Of a stretch of 64,000 bases of DNA, positions 18,650 through 27,385 are shown one piece after another. The stretch comes from AM-0621 sp964386705 (lineage in GTDB: Bacteria; Planctomycetota; Planctomycetia; Planctomycetales; Planctomycetaceae). Where the stretch lies: NCBI GenBank assembly GCA_964386705.1, contig CAYLTY010000017.1:1-64000 (forward strand), given 5' to 3'. The position numbers were made by a program, and so were the translations under genes. A model generated the notes under the pieces. It searched no databases. It saw nothing but the letters and a program-made list of their open reading frames with translations, and was not told the DNA's origin. How positions within the stretch are numbered: position 1 is the stretch's first letter; every line of letters starts with the position of its first letter.

Positions 18650-21600
18650 ATGGCACGCAAGAACTCGAAACGGACGGCTTCAGACGAACGCAACTTCATC
18701 AATATTCGCGGTGCACGCGAACACAACCTGCAAGACGTCTCGCTGACGCTGCCCAAGAACAAGCTGATCGTCATGTCGGGCGTCAGCGGATCGGGCAAGA
18801 GTTCACTGGCCTTTGATACGCTCTACGCCGAAGGCCAGCGTCGTTATGTCGAATCGCTCTCCAGCTACGCGCGGCAGTTCCTCGGCCAGATGCCGAAGCC
18901 CGAAGTGGATTCCATCACCGGGCTGGCGCCGTCGATCTCAATTCAGCAGAAGACGAGTGGTCGCAATCCCCGCTCGACGGTCGGCACGATTACGGAAGTC
19001 TACGACTACCTGCGCGTGCTGTTCGCGCGAGTCGGTCGACAGAACTGCCCGCAATGCGGTCGTCCGATCACGGCGCAGTCGACCGAGCAGATCATCGACA
19101 CCATCTCGCTGCTGCCGGAAGGCACGAAGTTCTCCATCCTGGCCCCGCTCATTCAGGGTCAGAAGGGCGAGTACCGCGACCTGTTTGACGACCTCTTGAA
19201 GCAAGGCTTTGTGCGGGCTCGCGTCGATGGTCGCATCGTCCAGTTGTCGGATGATCTCAAGCTCGACAAGCAGATGCGGCATTACATCGAAGTCGTGATT
19301 GACCGACTTGTCGCGGGCAAGACGCCGCGCGCGCGACTGGCCGAAGCGGTGGAACTCGCCATCAAGCAGGCGGGTGGCAAGCTGATCGTCGCGAAGGAAG
19401 CGGACGAACGCGGCTCGGCAGCCTTTGATGCAGCACCGCAAGATGGTGACGTCGCCGATTCAGGCGAGCAGGCTGACGCGGACGAGCAGGCCAGAGGGCA
19501 GCGTCTGGATCAGCTCTTTTCGTCGCAGTATGCCTGCACGCACTGTGGACTCAGCTTCGATCCACCATCACCGCAACTCTTCAGTTTCAACAGCCCGCAG
19601 GGCATGTGCCTCGACTGCAACGGACTCGGCGAACGCTTCGAGTTCATGGTCGACCAGTTGATCGCTGACGGCTCGAAGTCCATGTGGACGGGGGCACTGA
19701 CGTTGCTCGGGCCGGTCGGCAAGATCGGCCGCTGGCGCAAGCATCTGTATGTCGGCATCGCAAAGGCGATTGAAGAAGATCTCAAGCTGCCAGCCGACAC
19801 AGTGCTGAAGACACCGTGGGAAGACCTGCCTGCTGCGGCGCGCGAGCTATTCTTCTCCGGCATGGGCGAGCGGCACATTGTCTTCGAGTGGCGGTATTCC
19901 GGCGGCGTGTGGAAGCATGGCGGGACGTTCAAAGGGTACGTGAATGAATTGCTCGACGAATACCGCAAGAGCAAGAACCCGATGCGCCGCAAGCAGCTCG
20001 AGAAGTACATGCGGTTCGTCCCGTGCTCGACCTGCGGCGGCGATCGACTGAATCGACAAGCCGCTGCCGTCGTGGTGACGACTCAGAGCGCGGCTTACCT
20101 GTCGTTGAACGGCGGCGAGCAACCTGCGACCGCCGCCGCCAAGAAGGGAAAGAAGAAGGTCAACAACGGTAACTCGCAGCCGATGGGCCGCGCTGCTTCG
20201 TTGTCGCTGCCTCAGGTGTGCTCTCTGGATGTGCAGTCTGCCTGGGACTTCTTCGAGCGGCTGGAACTCAGCGACACGCAACAGTTGATCGCGACCGAGG
20301 TACTCAAAGAAGTTCGCGGCCGCTTGGGTTTCCTGCTGCGCTGCGGGCTGAACTATCTCACGCTGGATCGTACGGCTCCGACGTTGTCCGGCGGCGAATC
20401 GCAGCGCATTCGCCTCGCGGGTCAGATTGGCTGCGGCTTGTGCGATGTCGTCTATATCCTCGACGAACCCTCAATCGGCCTGCATCCGCGCGACAACACC
20501 ATGCTGCTGGGCAGCCTGCAAGACCTGCGGGATCAAGGCAACACCGTCATCGTCGTCGAACATGATGATGAAACGATGCTGGCCGCCGATCACATCGTCG
20601 ACTTCGGTCCCGGCCCCGGCGTGCGCGGTGGCGAGGTCGTCGCTGAAGGCTCGGTGGACGACATCAAGAAAGCCAAACGTAGCGTCACCGGCCAGTTCCT
20701 GTCGGGCGCTCGCAAGATCCCCGTGCCCGAAGTGCGTCGCGCTGGCAATGGCCCTGCAGCAGCGCCCTCCGTCCCCCTATTCAAAAGTAGCAAAGCCAAA
20801 AAGAAAGCCGCGGCCAGGCAGCGTGAACTGCAGAGTGCTACCGAGTCGCCGCGAGTCATCTCCATCCGCGGCGCGACGCATCACAACCTGAAGGGCGTCG
20901 ATGTCGACATTCCGCTCGGTCGCTTTGTGTGCGTGACCGGCGTCAGCGGGTCGGGCAAGAGTTCGCTGGTCAACGACATCCTGTGGGAAGTGCTCAATCG
21001 AGATCTCAACAAGGGTGAAGGCAAGCCCGGCGAGCACAGTTCGATTTCGGGACTGGAGCATCTCGACAAAGCAATCGACATCGATCAGTCGCCGATCGGT
21101 CGTACGCCGCGTTCGAACCCGGCTACCTACGTGAAGCTCGCGGACCTGATTCGCGACCTCTACACGAAACTGCCCGATGCGAAACGTCGCGGCTACAAGC
21201 CCGGACGGTTCAGCTTCAATGTCAGCGGCGGGCGTTGCGAGGCGTGTGAAGGACACGGCGCGAACAAGCTGGAGATGGACTTTCTGGCGGACATCTGGGT
21301 CACGTGCCCGGTCTGCGGCGGCAAACGGTTCAACCACGAAACGCTCGAAGTCCGCTTCAAGGGCAAGAACATCGCCGAAGTCCTGAACATGGACGTGCAG
21401 GAAGGTCTGGAGCACTTCGAGAACGTCCCGCAGATCAAGAACCTGTTGCAGACACTGCACGACGTCGGCCTGGACTACCTCAAGCTCGGACAGCCATCGC
21501 CGACGCTGTCGGGCGGCGAGGCTCAGCGCATCAAGCTGGCGCGGGAACTCGGTAAACGATCGACCGGCAAGACGATCTACCTGCTGGATGAACCGACCAC

Positions 21601-24600
21601 CGGCCTGCACTTTGTGGACATCGAGAAGTTGCTGGAAGTCCTGCACGGTTTCGTTGATGCCGGCAACACGGTGCTGGTTGTCGAACACAATCTGGATGTC
21701 ATCAAGACCGCCGACTGGGTGATCGACATCGGCCCCGAAGGCGGCTCGGGCGGCGGCACCGTCGTCACCTGCGGCGTCCCCGAAGACGTTGCCCGCTGTG
21801 CGAATTCACATACCGGCCGTGCTCTGCGAGCCTCGCTAGGCATGCCGAGCGCGCCACCGACAACCGCAACTCCCGCGAAGAAGTCCGCAATCGCGCGCGA
21901 GGGAACTCCGTTGGAGATCTCGATCCGCGGAGCTGCTCAACACAACTTGCAGCATGTGGACCTCACCATTCCGCGCGAGCAGATGAATGTCTTCTGCGGT
22001 CCCAGCGGCAGTGGTAAGACGTCGCTGGCGATGGAGACGCTCTACGCTGAAGGTCAGCGGCGATATGTCGAATCGCTGTCGGCCTATGCGCGGCAGTTCC
22101 TGGGCCAGATGCCGAAGCCGCGTGTCGAACACATTCACGGTCTGCAACCGGCTATTGCTATTGAGCAGAAGACGGTCGGTAGCACGCCCCGTTCGACGAT
22201 TGGCACCGTCACCGAGATCTACGACTACCTGCGCATCCTCTGGTGTCGTCTGGGGACGCTGTATTGCCCGGACTGCCAGCAGGCTGTGGACACTCAGACG
22301 ATCGATCAGGTCATCGGCAAGCTGCTGTCACTCGATGAGGGTGCCAAGCTGTTGCTGCTGGCTCCGCAGGAAGTGAAGGTCGGCGGCCACTATGACAAGC
22401 TGTGGCAGAACCTGAAGGAGCAAGGTTTCGCACGCGTGCGAGTCGACGGCACGACGTACCGCATCGACGAAGTTCCAGCGATCGATCGCAAGAGCAAGCA
22501 CAACGTCGAAGTGGTAGTGGACCGCGTCACGATCAAACGCGAACAGCGTTCGCGGCTGGCGGAATCCATTGAGGCCGCACTGGAACTCGGCAAGGGCTTG
22601 ATGCGTGTGGCTCACGTGGACGAATCGCGCGACGAAACTCAGTGGCGCGTTGATCCCTTCAGTCTGCATCGCGCGTGTGAATCCTGCGGACGCAGCTTCG
22701 AGGAACTCACGCCGAACAATTTCAGTTTCAACAGCCCGCTGGGTTGGTGTCCGCAGTGCGAGGGGCTGGGCACTCAACGCGGGACCGATTTGCGAGTGCT
22801 CATCAGCGATCCCAATCGGTCGCTGCGAGACGCCGCGATCAGCGCGTGGCCCGATCCCAAAACGACACCGTTCTTCGCCGCCATGTTGAATGCGATGGCG
22901 AAAGAACTGAGCTGGAATCTCGACCTGCCGTTCTCGCAGTTTGATCCCGCTCAACGCCGCGCGGTGCTGTACGGGACAGACGACACTTGGTTCTCAGCCG
23001 AAGCACCAGTCGTCTTGAGTTCGCCCCTCACCCCTAACCCCTCTCCCCAAAGGGGCGAGGGGAACCGGCAGAAGTACAAATTCCGTTTCCAATACAAAGG
23101 CTTGTTCCCGGCCGTCGAAGAAGCGGCCCGGGTGTCTTACTCGTATCGCCAGCGGCTTTCTGAACTGGTCGGCGAAGTTCCCTGTTCAACCTGCGATGGC
23201 AGTCGCCTGCGCGATGACTCGGGCGCGGTGCGATGGCAGGGCAAGACGCTGCAGCAGATTTGTGAACTGCCTCTGCAGCAGGCGTTCGACTTCTTGAATG
23301 CTGCGGAACTCGACAAATCCGAGGCACGCGTCGCGGGCGACTTGCTCATCGAGGCCAAGAGCCGTATCTCGTTCCTGCTCGAAGTGGGTCTCGAGTACCT
23401 GACGCTCTCACGCTCGCTGCCGACGTTGTCCGGTGGTGAGTCACAACGCATCCGGTTGGCTGGGCAGATTGGCCGCGCTCTGACGGGTGTGCTGTATGTG
23501 CTCGACGAACCAACGATCGGCTTGCATCCGCGCGACAACGCCCGGTTGCTCGGCGCGTTGAAGCGACTGAAGGAACTCGGCAACACGCTGGTGCTGGTCG
23601 AGCACGATAAAGAGGTCATCGCTGCCGCGGATCGCATCTATGACTTCGGTCCGGGAGCGGGTCGATTTGGCGGCACGGTGGTCGATCAAGGTCCACCGGC
23701 AGAAGTCTCCAAACGCGCGAAGGGGCTCACGGGACAGTTCCTCGGCAAGAAACGCGAGATCATGGTGCCGCTCACGCGGCGCATCTCGGCGGAAGATCGC
23801 GCGAAGGCGAATCATCTGGAGCTGATCGGCGCGCGACTCAACAACCTGCGTGACGTCGATCTGCGGATTCCACTCGGCACCTTCACGTGTATCACTGGCG
23901 TGAGCGGCAGCGGCAAGAGTTCGCTGGTCGAACACACTCTGGCGAAGGCACTGCAGAAGCTGCTGCATCGCGCGTCCGAACAACCCGGCCCGTACACTGA
24001 ACTGCGGGGCCTGCAGTTGATCGACAAAGTCATCATCGTCGATCAGGCACCGATCGGGTTTACTCCGAAGTCCAACCCCGGCACTTATACCGGCGTGTTC
24101 GATCACATTCGCGAACTCTACGCGCGGCTGCCTGACGCGAAGGTACGTGGCTACGCGCCCGGACGCTTCAGCTTCAATCGACCGGGTGGCCGCTGCGAAG
24201 CTTGCGAAGGTGACGGCCAAAAGAAGATCGAAATGCACTTCCTGCCGGACGTGTGGGTCGAATGCGATGAGTGTCACGGCAAACGCTACAACCGCGAAAC
24301 ACTCAGCGTGCTCTACAAGAGTCATTCGATTTCCGACGTGCTCAACATGTCGATCGGACAATGCCATGAGCTGTTCGAGAACATCCCCGCGATCCGCAAA
24401 CCGCTGGCGACGCTGTGTGCTATCGGGCTCGATTACCTGACGCTCGGCCAATCTGCGACGACACTGTCGGGCGGTGAAGCTCAACGCGTTAAGCTGGCCG
24501 CTGAACTGGCTCGGCCGAGTACCGGCAAGACGATCTACATTCTGGACGAACCCACCACCGGCCTGCATTTCGATGACATCGACAAGCTGCTGAAGGTGCT

Positions 24601-26005
24601 CAACAGCCTGGTTGAACTGGGCAACACCGTCGTCGTGATTGAACACAATCTGGACGTCGTCAAAACGGCGGACTGGGTCATCGATCTCGGCCCCGAAGCG
24701 GGCAGCGGTGGCGGCTGGATCGTTGCGGAAGGCACGCCCGAGGAGTTGTGCGCCGGATCTGGTACGCCTCGCAAAGACGGCCAGCGGTCTCACACTGCCG
24801 AGCAACTCGCGCCGGTGCTCGCGGCGAGCAAACGCGGCGAACGCGAGATCTTCAACGCCGCCGATGTGGGCAAGAAACGTAGCGGTGACCTGTCGCTCAA
24901 CGAGGTCGGCAAAGACGCCAAGATGCCGTGGGAAATGAACGGCAAGAAGTGGCACTTACGAGACCGGTTGGCTCACAGCGGGAAGCCCTGCCGCTGGGAA
25001 GGCGCGGCGCTCGAACGCGTGATTGAGACCATCGAAGAGATCAGCTCTGAGACGGCCAGCAGCACTCCCAAAGCCGAAGCTCCGAAGGCTAAGGCAAAAC
25101 GCGGCACCAAGGCCAAGCTGCCGCTATCGGGCAAGCTGATGAGCGGAGCAGATCTGCTCAAAGCCCAGCAGGCCGATGATTCAGAAGCCTCCGAGGAAGG
25201 TCAGCCAACCGCGGTCGCGCTGCGGACACTCTGGAATGATCCCTCCACCGTCGAGGTGATCGGCGAATCCGCGCGCTACGGCTGGTTCCTGCATGCTCTG
25301 ACGCGCGACGAATGGCTGCTGAAACTGAAGTTCCGCGTGGAGAAGAACCGCTTCAAGGAAGAGGACCTGCAAACGCGACTCGACCTGAAGCCGGTCAACG
25401 ATCTGAACGAGATTCAGGTCTACAACCGCGGTGATCGCGTCACCGTGAAGAACCAGCGTGGGGCGTTTCAGGAAGTGTCGATCACCGTGCACTGGCTGCG
25501 CGAGATCGACACTCCGGAATTCTGGGAGTTCTTGCAGGAAGCTCAGGAGTCTTATCTGAGACTCGTGACTGAAGCCTCAACCGCACCGGAAGACGTGACT
25601 CCGTGGAAGGTGCTCGGCCGCAAATGGCATCTGCTGCAGAAGGGTTTTCCAAACGAGAAGCGTCCGAAGTGGAAAGCCGAGACGATTGAGGCTCTGTTCG
25701 AAACATTCGACTCGGTATTGCCGAGCGCGGATGTCGTATGGAATGAGCGACAGTTTGTTCGCTACCGCACGTCCGGCACAAAGGACGACTGGGCCGTCGT
25801 GGTCACAAAACGCCGCGCCGGAATTGATGTCGTCATCACTCCAAAAAGCGAGGTCGGCATCGGCAGCATTGCGGATCTGGCCAGCGAACACGAAGTGCTG
25901 CCGGGTAAGAACGGAAAGCAGTCCATCCGCTTGAGGTTCCTGAAACTTGAGCAGGTCAAATCGCCGCGACTCAAGGATTTTCTGAAGCAGACGCTCAAGG
26001 GTTGA
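18650..26005 (+). CDS. uvrA: Double-length UvrA: two fused UvrA units plus C-terminal extension
   Basis: ATG 18650 (MARKNSKRTAS) gives 2451 residues; an upstream TTG at 18629 is in frame. Unit 1 (about 20-1065) and unit 2 (about 1085-2045) are each complete UvrA proteins, with four ATPase sites in all. Walker A motifs are at about 44 (GVSGSGKSS), 764, 1116 (GPSGSGKTS) and 1750. ABC signatures LSGGESQR/LSGGEAQR are at about 578, 952, 1592 and 1938. The zinc-binding cysteine pairs are kept in both units (CTHCGLSF...CLDCNGLG, CEACEGHG...CPVCGG; CESCGRSF...CPQCEGLG, CEACEGDG...CDECHG). UvrA finds DNA lesions as a dimer for nucleotide excision repair, so the fusion may act as a covalent dimer. About 408 residues follow with no UvrA similarity. 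A genome repeat is translated in frame in unit 2. Confidence 0.95.
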   Translation: MARKNSKRTASDERNFINIRGAREHNLQDVSLTLPKNKLIVMSGVSGSGKSSLAFDTLYAEGQRRYVESLSSYARQFLGQMPKPEVDSITGLAPSISIQQKTSGRNPRSTVGTITEVYDYLRVLFARVGRQNCPQCGRPITAQSTEQIIDTISLLPEGTKFSILAPLIQGQKGEYRDLFDDLLKQGFVRARVDGRIVQLSDDLKLDKQMRHYIEVVIDRLVAGKTPRARLAEAVELAIKQAGGKLIVAKEADERGSAAFDAAPQDGDVADSGEQADADEQARGQRLDQLFSSQYACTHCGLSFDPPSPQLFSFNSPQGMCLDCNGLGERFEFMVDQLIADGSKSMWTGALTLLGPVGKIGRWRKHLYVGIAKAIEEDLKLPADTVLKTPWEDLPAAARELFFSGMGERHIVFEWRYSGGVWKHGGTFKGYVNELLDEYRKSKNPMRRKQLEKYMRFVPCSTCGGDRLNRQAAAVVVTTQSAAYLSLNGGEQPATAAAKKGKKKVNNGNSQPMGRAASLSLPQVCSLDVQSAWDFFERLELSDTQQLIATEVLKEVRGRLGFLLRCGLNYLTLDRTAPTLSGGESQRIRLAGQIGCGLCDVVYILDEPSIGLHPRDNTMLLGSLQDLRDQGNTVIVVEHDDETMLAADHIVDFGPGPGVRGGEVVAEGSVDDIKKAKRSVTGQFLSGARKIPVPEVRRAGNGPAAAPSVPLFKSSKAKKKAAARQRELQSATESPRVISIRGATHHNLKGVDVDIPLGRFVCVTGVSGSGKSSLVNDILWEVLNRDLNKGEGKPGEHSSISGLEHLDKAIDIDQSPIGRTPRSNPATYVKLADLIRDLYTKLPDAKRRGYKPGRFSFNVSGGRCEACEGHGANKLEMDFLADIWVTCPVCGGKRFNHETLEVRFKGKNIAEVLNMDVQEGLEHFENVPQIKNLLQTLHDVGLDYLKLGQPSPTLSGGEAQRIKLARELGKRSTGKTIYLLDEPTTGLHFVDIEKLLEVLHGFVDAGNTVLVVEHNLDVIKTADWVIDIGPEGGSGGGTVVTCGVPEDVARCANSHTGRALRASLGMPSAPPTTATPAKKSAIAREGTPLEISIRGAAQHNLQHVDLTIPREQMNVFCGPSGSGKTSLAMETLYAEGQRRYVESLSAYARQFLGQMPKPRVEHIHGLQPAIAIEQKTVGSTPRSTIGTVTEIYDYLRILWCRLGTLYCPDCQQAVDTQTIDQVIGKLLSLDEGAKLLLLAPQEVKVGGHYDKLWQNLKEQGFARVRVDGTTYRIDEVPAIDRKSKHNVEVVVDRVTIKREQRSRLAESIEAALELGKGLMRVAHVDESRDETQWRVDPFSLHRACESCGRSFEELTPNNFSFNSPLGWCPQCEGLGTQRGTDLRVLISDPNRSLRDAAISAWPDPKTTPFFAAMLNAMAKELSWNLDLPFSQFDPAQRRAVLYGTDDTWFSAEAPVVLSSPLTPNPSPQRGEGNRQKYKFRFQYKGLFPAVEEAARVSYSYRQRLSELVGEVPCSTCDGSRLRDDSGAVRWQGKTLQQICELPLQQAFDFLNAAELDKSEARVAGDLLIEAKSRISFLLEVGLEYLTLSRSLPTLSGGESQRIRLAGQIGRALTGVLYVLDEPTIGLHPRDNARLLGALKRLKELGNTLVLVEHDKEVIAAADRIYDFGPGAGRFGGTVVDQGPPAEVSKRAKGLTGQFLGKKREIMVPLTRRISAEDRAKANHLELIGARLNNLRDVDLRIPLGTFTCITGVSGSGKSSLVEHTLAKALQKLLHRASEQPGPYTELRGLQLIDKVIIVDQAPIGFTPKSNPGTYTGVFDHIRELYARLPDAKVRGYAPGRFSFNRPGGRCEACEGDGQKKIEMHFLPDVWVECDECHGKRYNRETLSVLYKSHSISDVLNMSIGQCHELFENIPAIRKPLATLCAIGLDYLTLGQSATTLSGGEAQRVKLAAELARPSTGKTIYILDEPTTGLHFDDIDKLLKVLNSLVELGNTVVVIEHNLDVVKTADWVIDLGPEAGSGGGWIVAEGTPEELCAGSGTPRKDGQRSHTAEQLAPVLAASKRGEREIFNAADVGKKRSGDLSLNEVGKDAKMPWEMNGKKWHLRDRLAHSGKPCRWEGAALERVIETIEEISSETASSTPKAEAPKAKAKRGTKAKLPLSGKLMSGADLLKAQQADDSEASEEGQPTAVALRTLWNDPSTVEVIGESARYGWFLHALTRDEWLLKLKFRVEKNRFKEEDLQTRLDLKPVNDLNEIQVYNRGDRVTVKNQRGAFQEVSITVHWLREIDTPEFWEFLQEAQESYLRLVTEASTAPEDVTPWKVLGRKWHLLQKGFPNEKRPKWKAETIEALFETFDSVLPSADVVWNERQFVRYRTSGTKDDWAVVVTKRRAGIDVVITPKSEVGIGSIADLASEHEVLPGKNGKQSIRLRFLKLEQVKSPRLKDFLKQTLKG
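23022..23063. repeat. Dispersed palindromic repeat, copy inside uvrA
   Basis: Left arm CCCCTCACCCCTAACCCCTC and the closing CCCC...GGGGCGAGGGG palindrome are the same elements as in the five intergenic copies in this window. Here it keeps the frame and is translated as SPLTPNPSPQRGEGN in the second UvrA unit. Confidence 0.8.
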
Positions 26006-26041
26006 ACGGCGAGCTTGAGCGGAATCGAAAACGAAAGAAAG

Positions 26042-26098
26042 CGACCGCCCCTCACCTCCGGCCCCTCTCTCTCCGGAATCCGGGGCGAGGGGAGCGAC
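26042..26098. repeat. Dispersed palindromic repeat, copy after uvrA
   Basis: CCCCTCACCTCCGGCCCCTC followed by CCGG...CCGGGGCGAGGGG. It lies 37 bases after the uvrA stop and could serve as its terminator. Confidence 0.75.
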
Positions 26099-26218
26099 AA
26101 TCATCGCGTAGTCGGACGCGCGACTTATTCTCGAAATCCGTATAAGATCCGGCTCCCTGGGAGTTTTGCGGCCTGAGAATCAGGCGGCGAATGTTGTGAG
26201 GCATCGTACGGAAGCCAG

Positions 26219-27385
26219 ATGCGAATGAAGCGAGTTGCCGTTCTTGGATCGACCGGATCGATCGGAACCAGTTGCATGGAGGTCCTGACGGGACTCGGCG
26301 ACCGGCTGGAGCTGTACGGGATCGCGGCTCATTCGCGCTGGCGAGAACTCGCCGCGCAGTCGCACCAACTGAAGCCGCGAGTCGCCGTCATCAGTGATCC
26401 CAGTCTGCGCGGACAGGTTCCGGCCGATGCGTTTCATCCGCAGACTGAATTGAAGTTCGGTCCGGATGCCGTCGCGGAGCTCGCGAGTCACCGGGATGTG
26501 GACATCGTCCTGAGCGCCGTCGTCGGAGCCGCTGGCTTGCACGGCACGTGGGCGGCGGTCGAAGCGGGCAAAGCGGTCGCCATCGCGAACAAAGAGACGA
26601 TGGTCGTCGCCGGGCCGCTGGTGGTGGAACTCGCGAAACGGACCGGCTCGGCCCTGCTGCCCGTCGACAGCGAACACTCAGCGATCTTTCAGGCGTTGCA
26701 GTCGGGGCGTCGAGACGACGTGCGACGCGTGATCCTGACGTCCAGCGGCGGACCGTTTCGCGGCTGGACCAAAGAACAATTGGACTCCGTCACTAAAGAG
26801 CAGGCCCTGAAGCACCCAAAGTGGGTCATGGGTCCGAAGATCACGATCGACTCGGCCACGCTGATGAACAAGGCCTTGGAAGTCATTGAGGCCAAGTGGT
26901 TGTTCGATCTGCGGGCCGATCAGATTGAGGTCGTCGTCCACCCGCAATCCATTGTGCATTCGTTCGTAGAGTTTAACGACGGTTCGGTAATCGCTCAGAT
27001 GTCACCGCCGGACATGAAATTGCCTATTCAGTGTGCTTTAACATGGCCCTATCGTTATGACTGTCCGGCGCCGAAGCTGGACTGGTCGGCCACGTGGGCT
27101 CTGCAATTTGAAGCACCTCGTCGTGACCTCTTCCCTGCATTAGACTTAGGATTTGAAGTGGCTCGGCAGGGAGGCAGTTGCGGAGCCGTACTGAATGCGG
27201 CCAATGAGATCGCCGTTGACCGGTTTCTCAAGGGCCTGTTGAATTTCAACGACATCCCCTGCGCCTGCCGCGCGGTTCTGGATTCACATCACTTCGATCC
27301 CAGCCCGTCGCTGTCGGAATTACTCCGACTCGATGCCTGGGCTCGTCAGGAGACTTTGAGTTGGACATCCTCGCGTTCGATCTGA
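26219..27385 (+). CDS. dxr: 1-deoxy-D-xylulose 5-phosphate reductoisomerase
   Basis: The 388-residue enzyme converts DXP to 2-C-methyl-D-erythritol 4-phosphate with NADPH, the committed step of the MEP isoprenoid pathway. The N-terminal dinucleotide motif is VAVLGSTGSIGTSCME. Substrate and metal motifs are NKETMVVAGPL, LLPVDSEHSAIFQ (the DSEH metal site), LTSSGGPFRGW, HPKWVMGPKITIDSATLMNK and VVHPQSIVHSFVEFNDGS. The ATG at 26219 has GGAAG 4 bases upstream; an ATG two codons later is equally possible. It overlaps the site-2 protease gene by 25 bases, the usual dxr-rseP arrangement of many bacteria. Confidence 0.97.
   Translation: MRMKRVAVLGSTGSIGTSCMEVLTGLGDRLELYGIAAHSRWRELAAQSHQLKPRVAVISDPSLRGQVPADAFHPQTELKFGPDAVAELASHRDVDIVLSAVVGAAGLHGTWAAVEAGKAVAIANKETMVVAGPLVVELAKRTGSALLPVDSEHSAIFQALQSGRRDDVRRVILTSSGGPFRGWTKEQLDSVTKEQALKHPKWVMGPKITIDSATLMNKALEVIEAKWLFDLRADQIEVVVHPQSIVHSFVEFNDGSVIAQMSPPDMKLPIQCALTWPYRYDCPAPKLDWSATWALQFEAPRRDLFPALDLGFEVARQGGSCGAVLNAANEIAVDRFLKGLLNFNDIPCACRAVLDSHHFDPSPSLSELLRLDAWARQETLSWTSSRSI

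Noticed and set aside
20777..24955. Long antisense frames in uvrA (303 and 504 residues)
   Set aside because: They lie opposite conserved ATPase domains, lack recognisable domains and ribosome sites, and fit codon-bias shadows.
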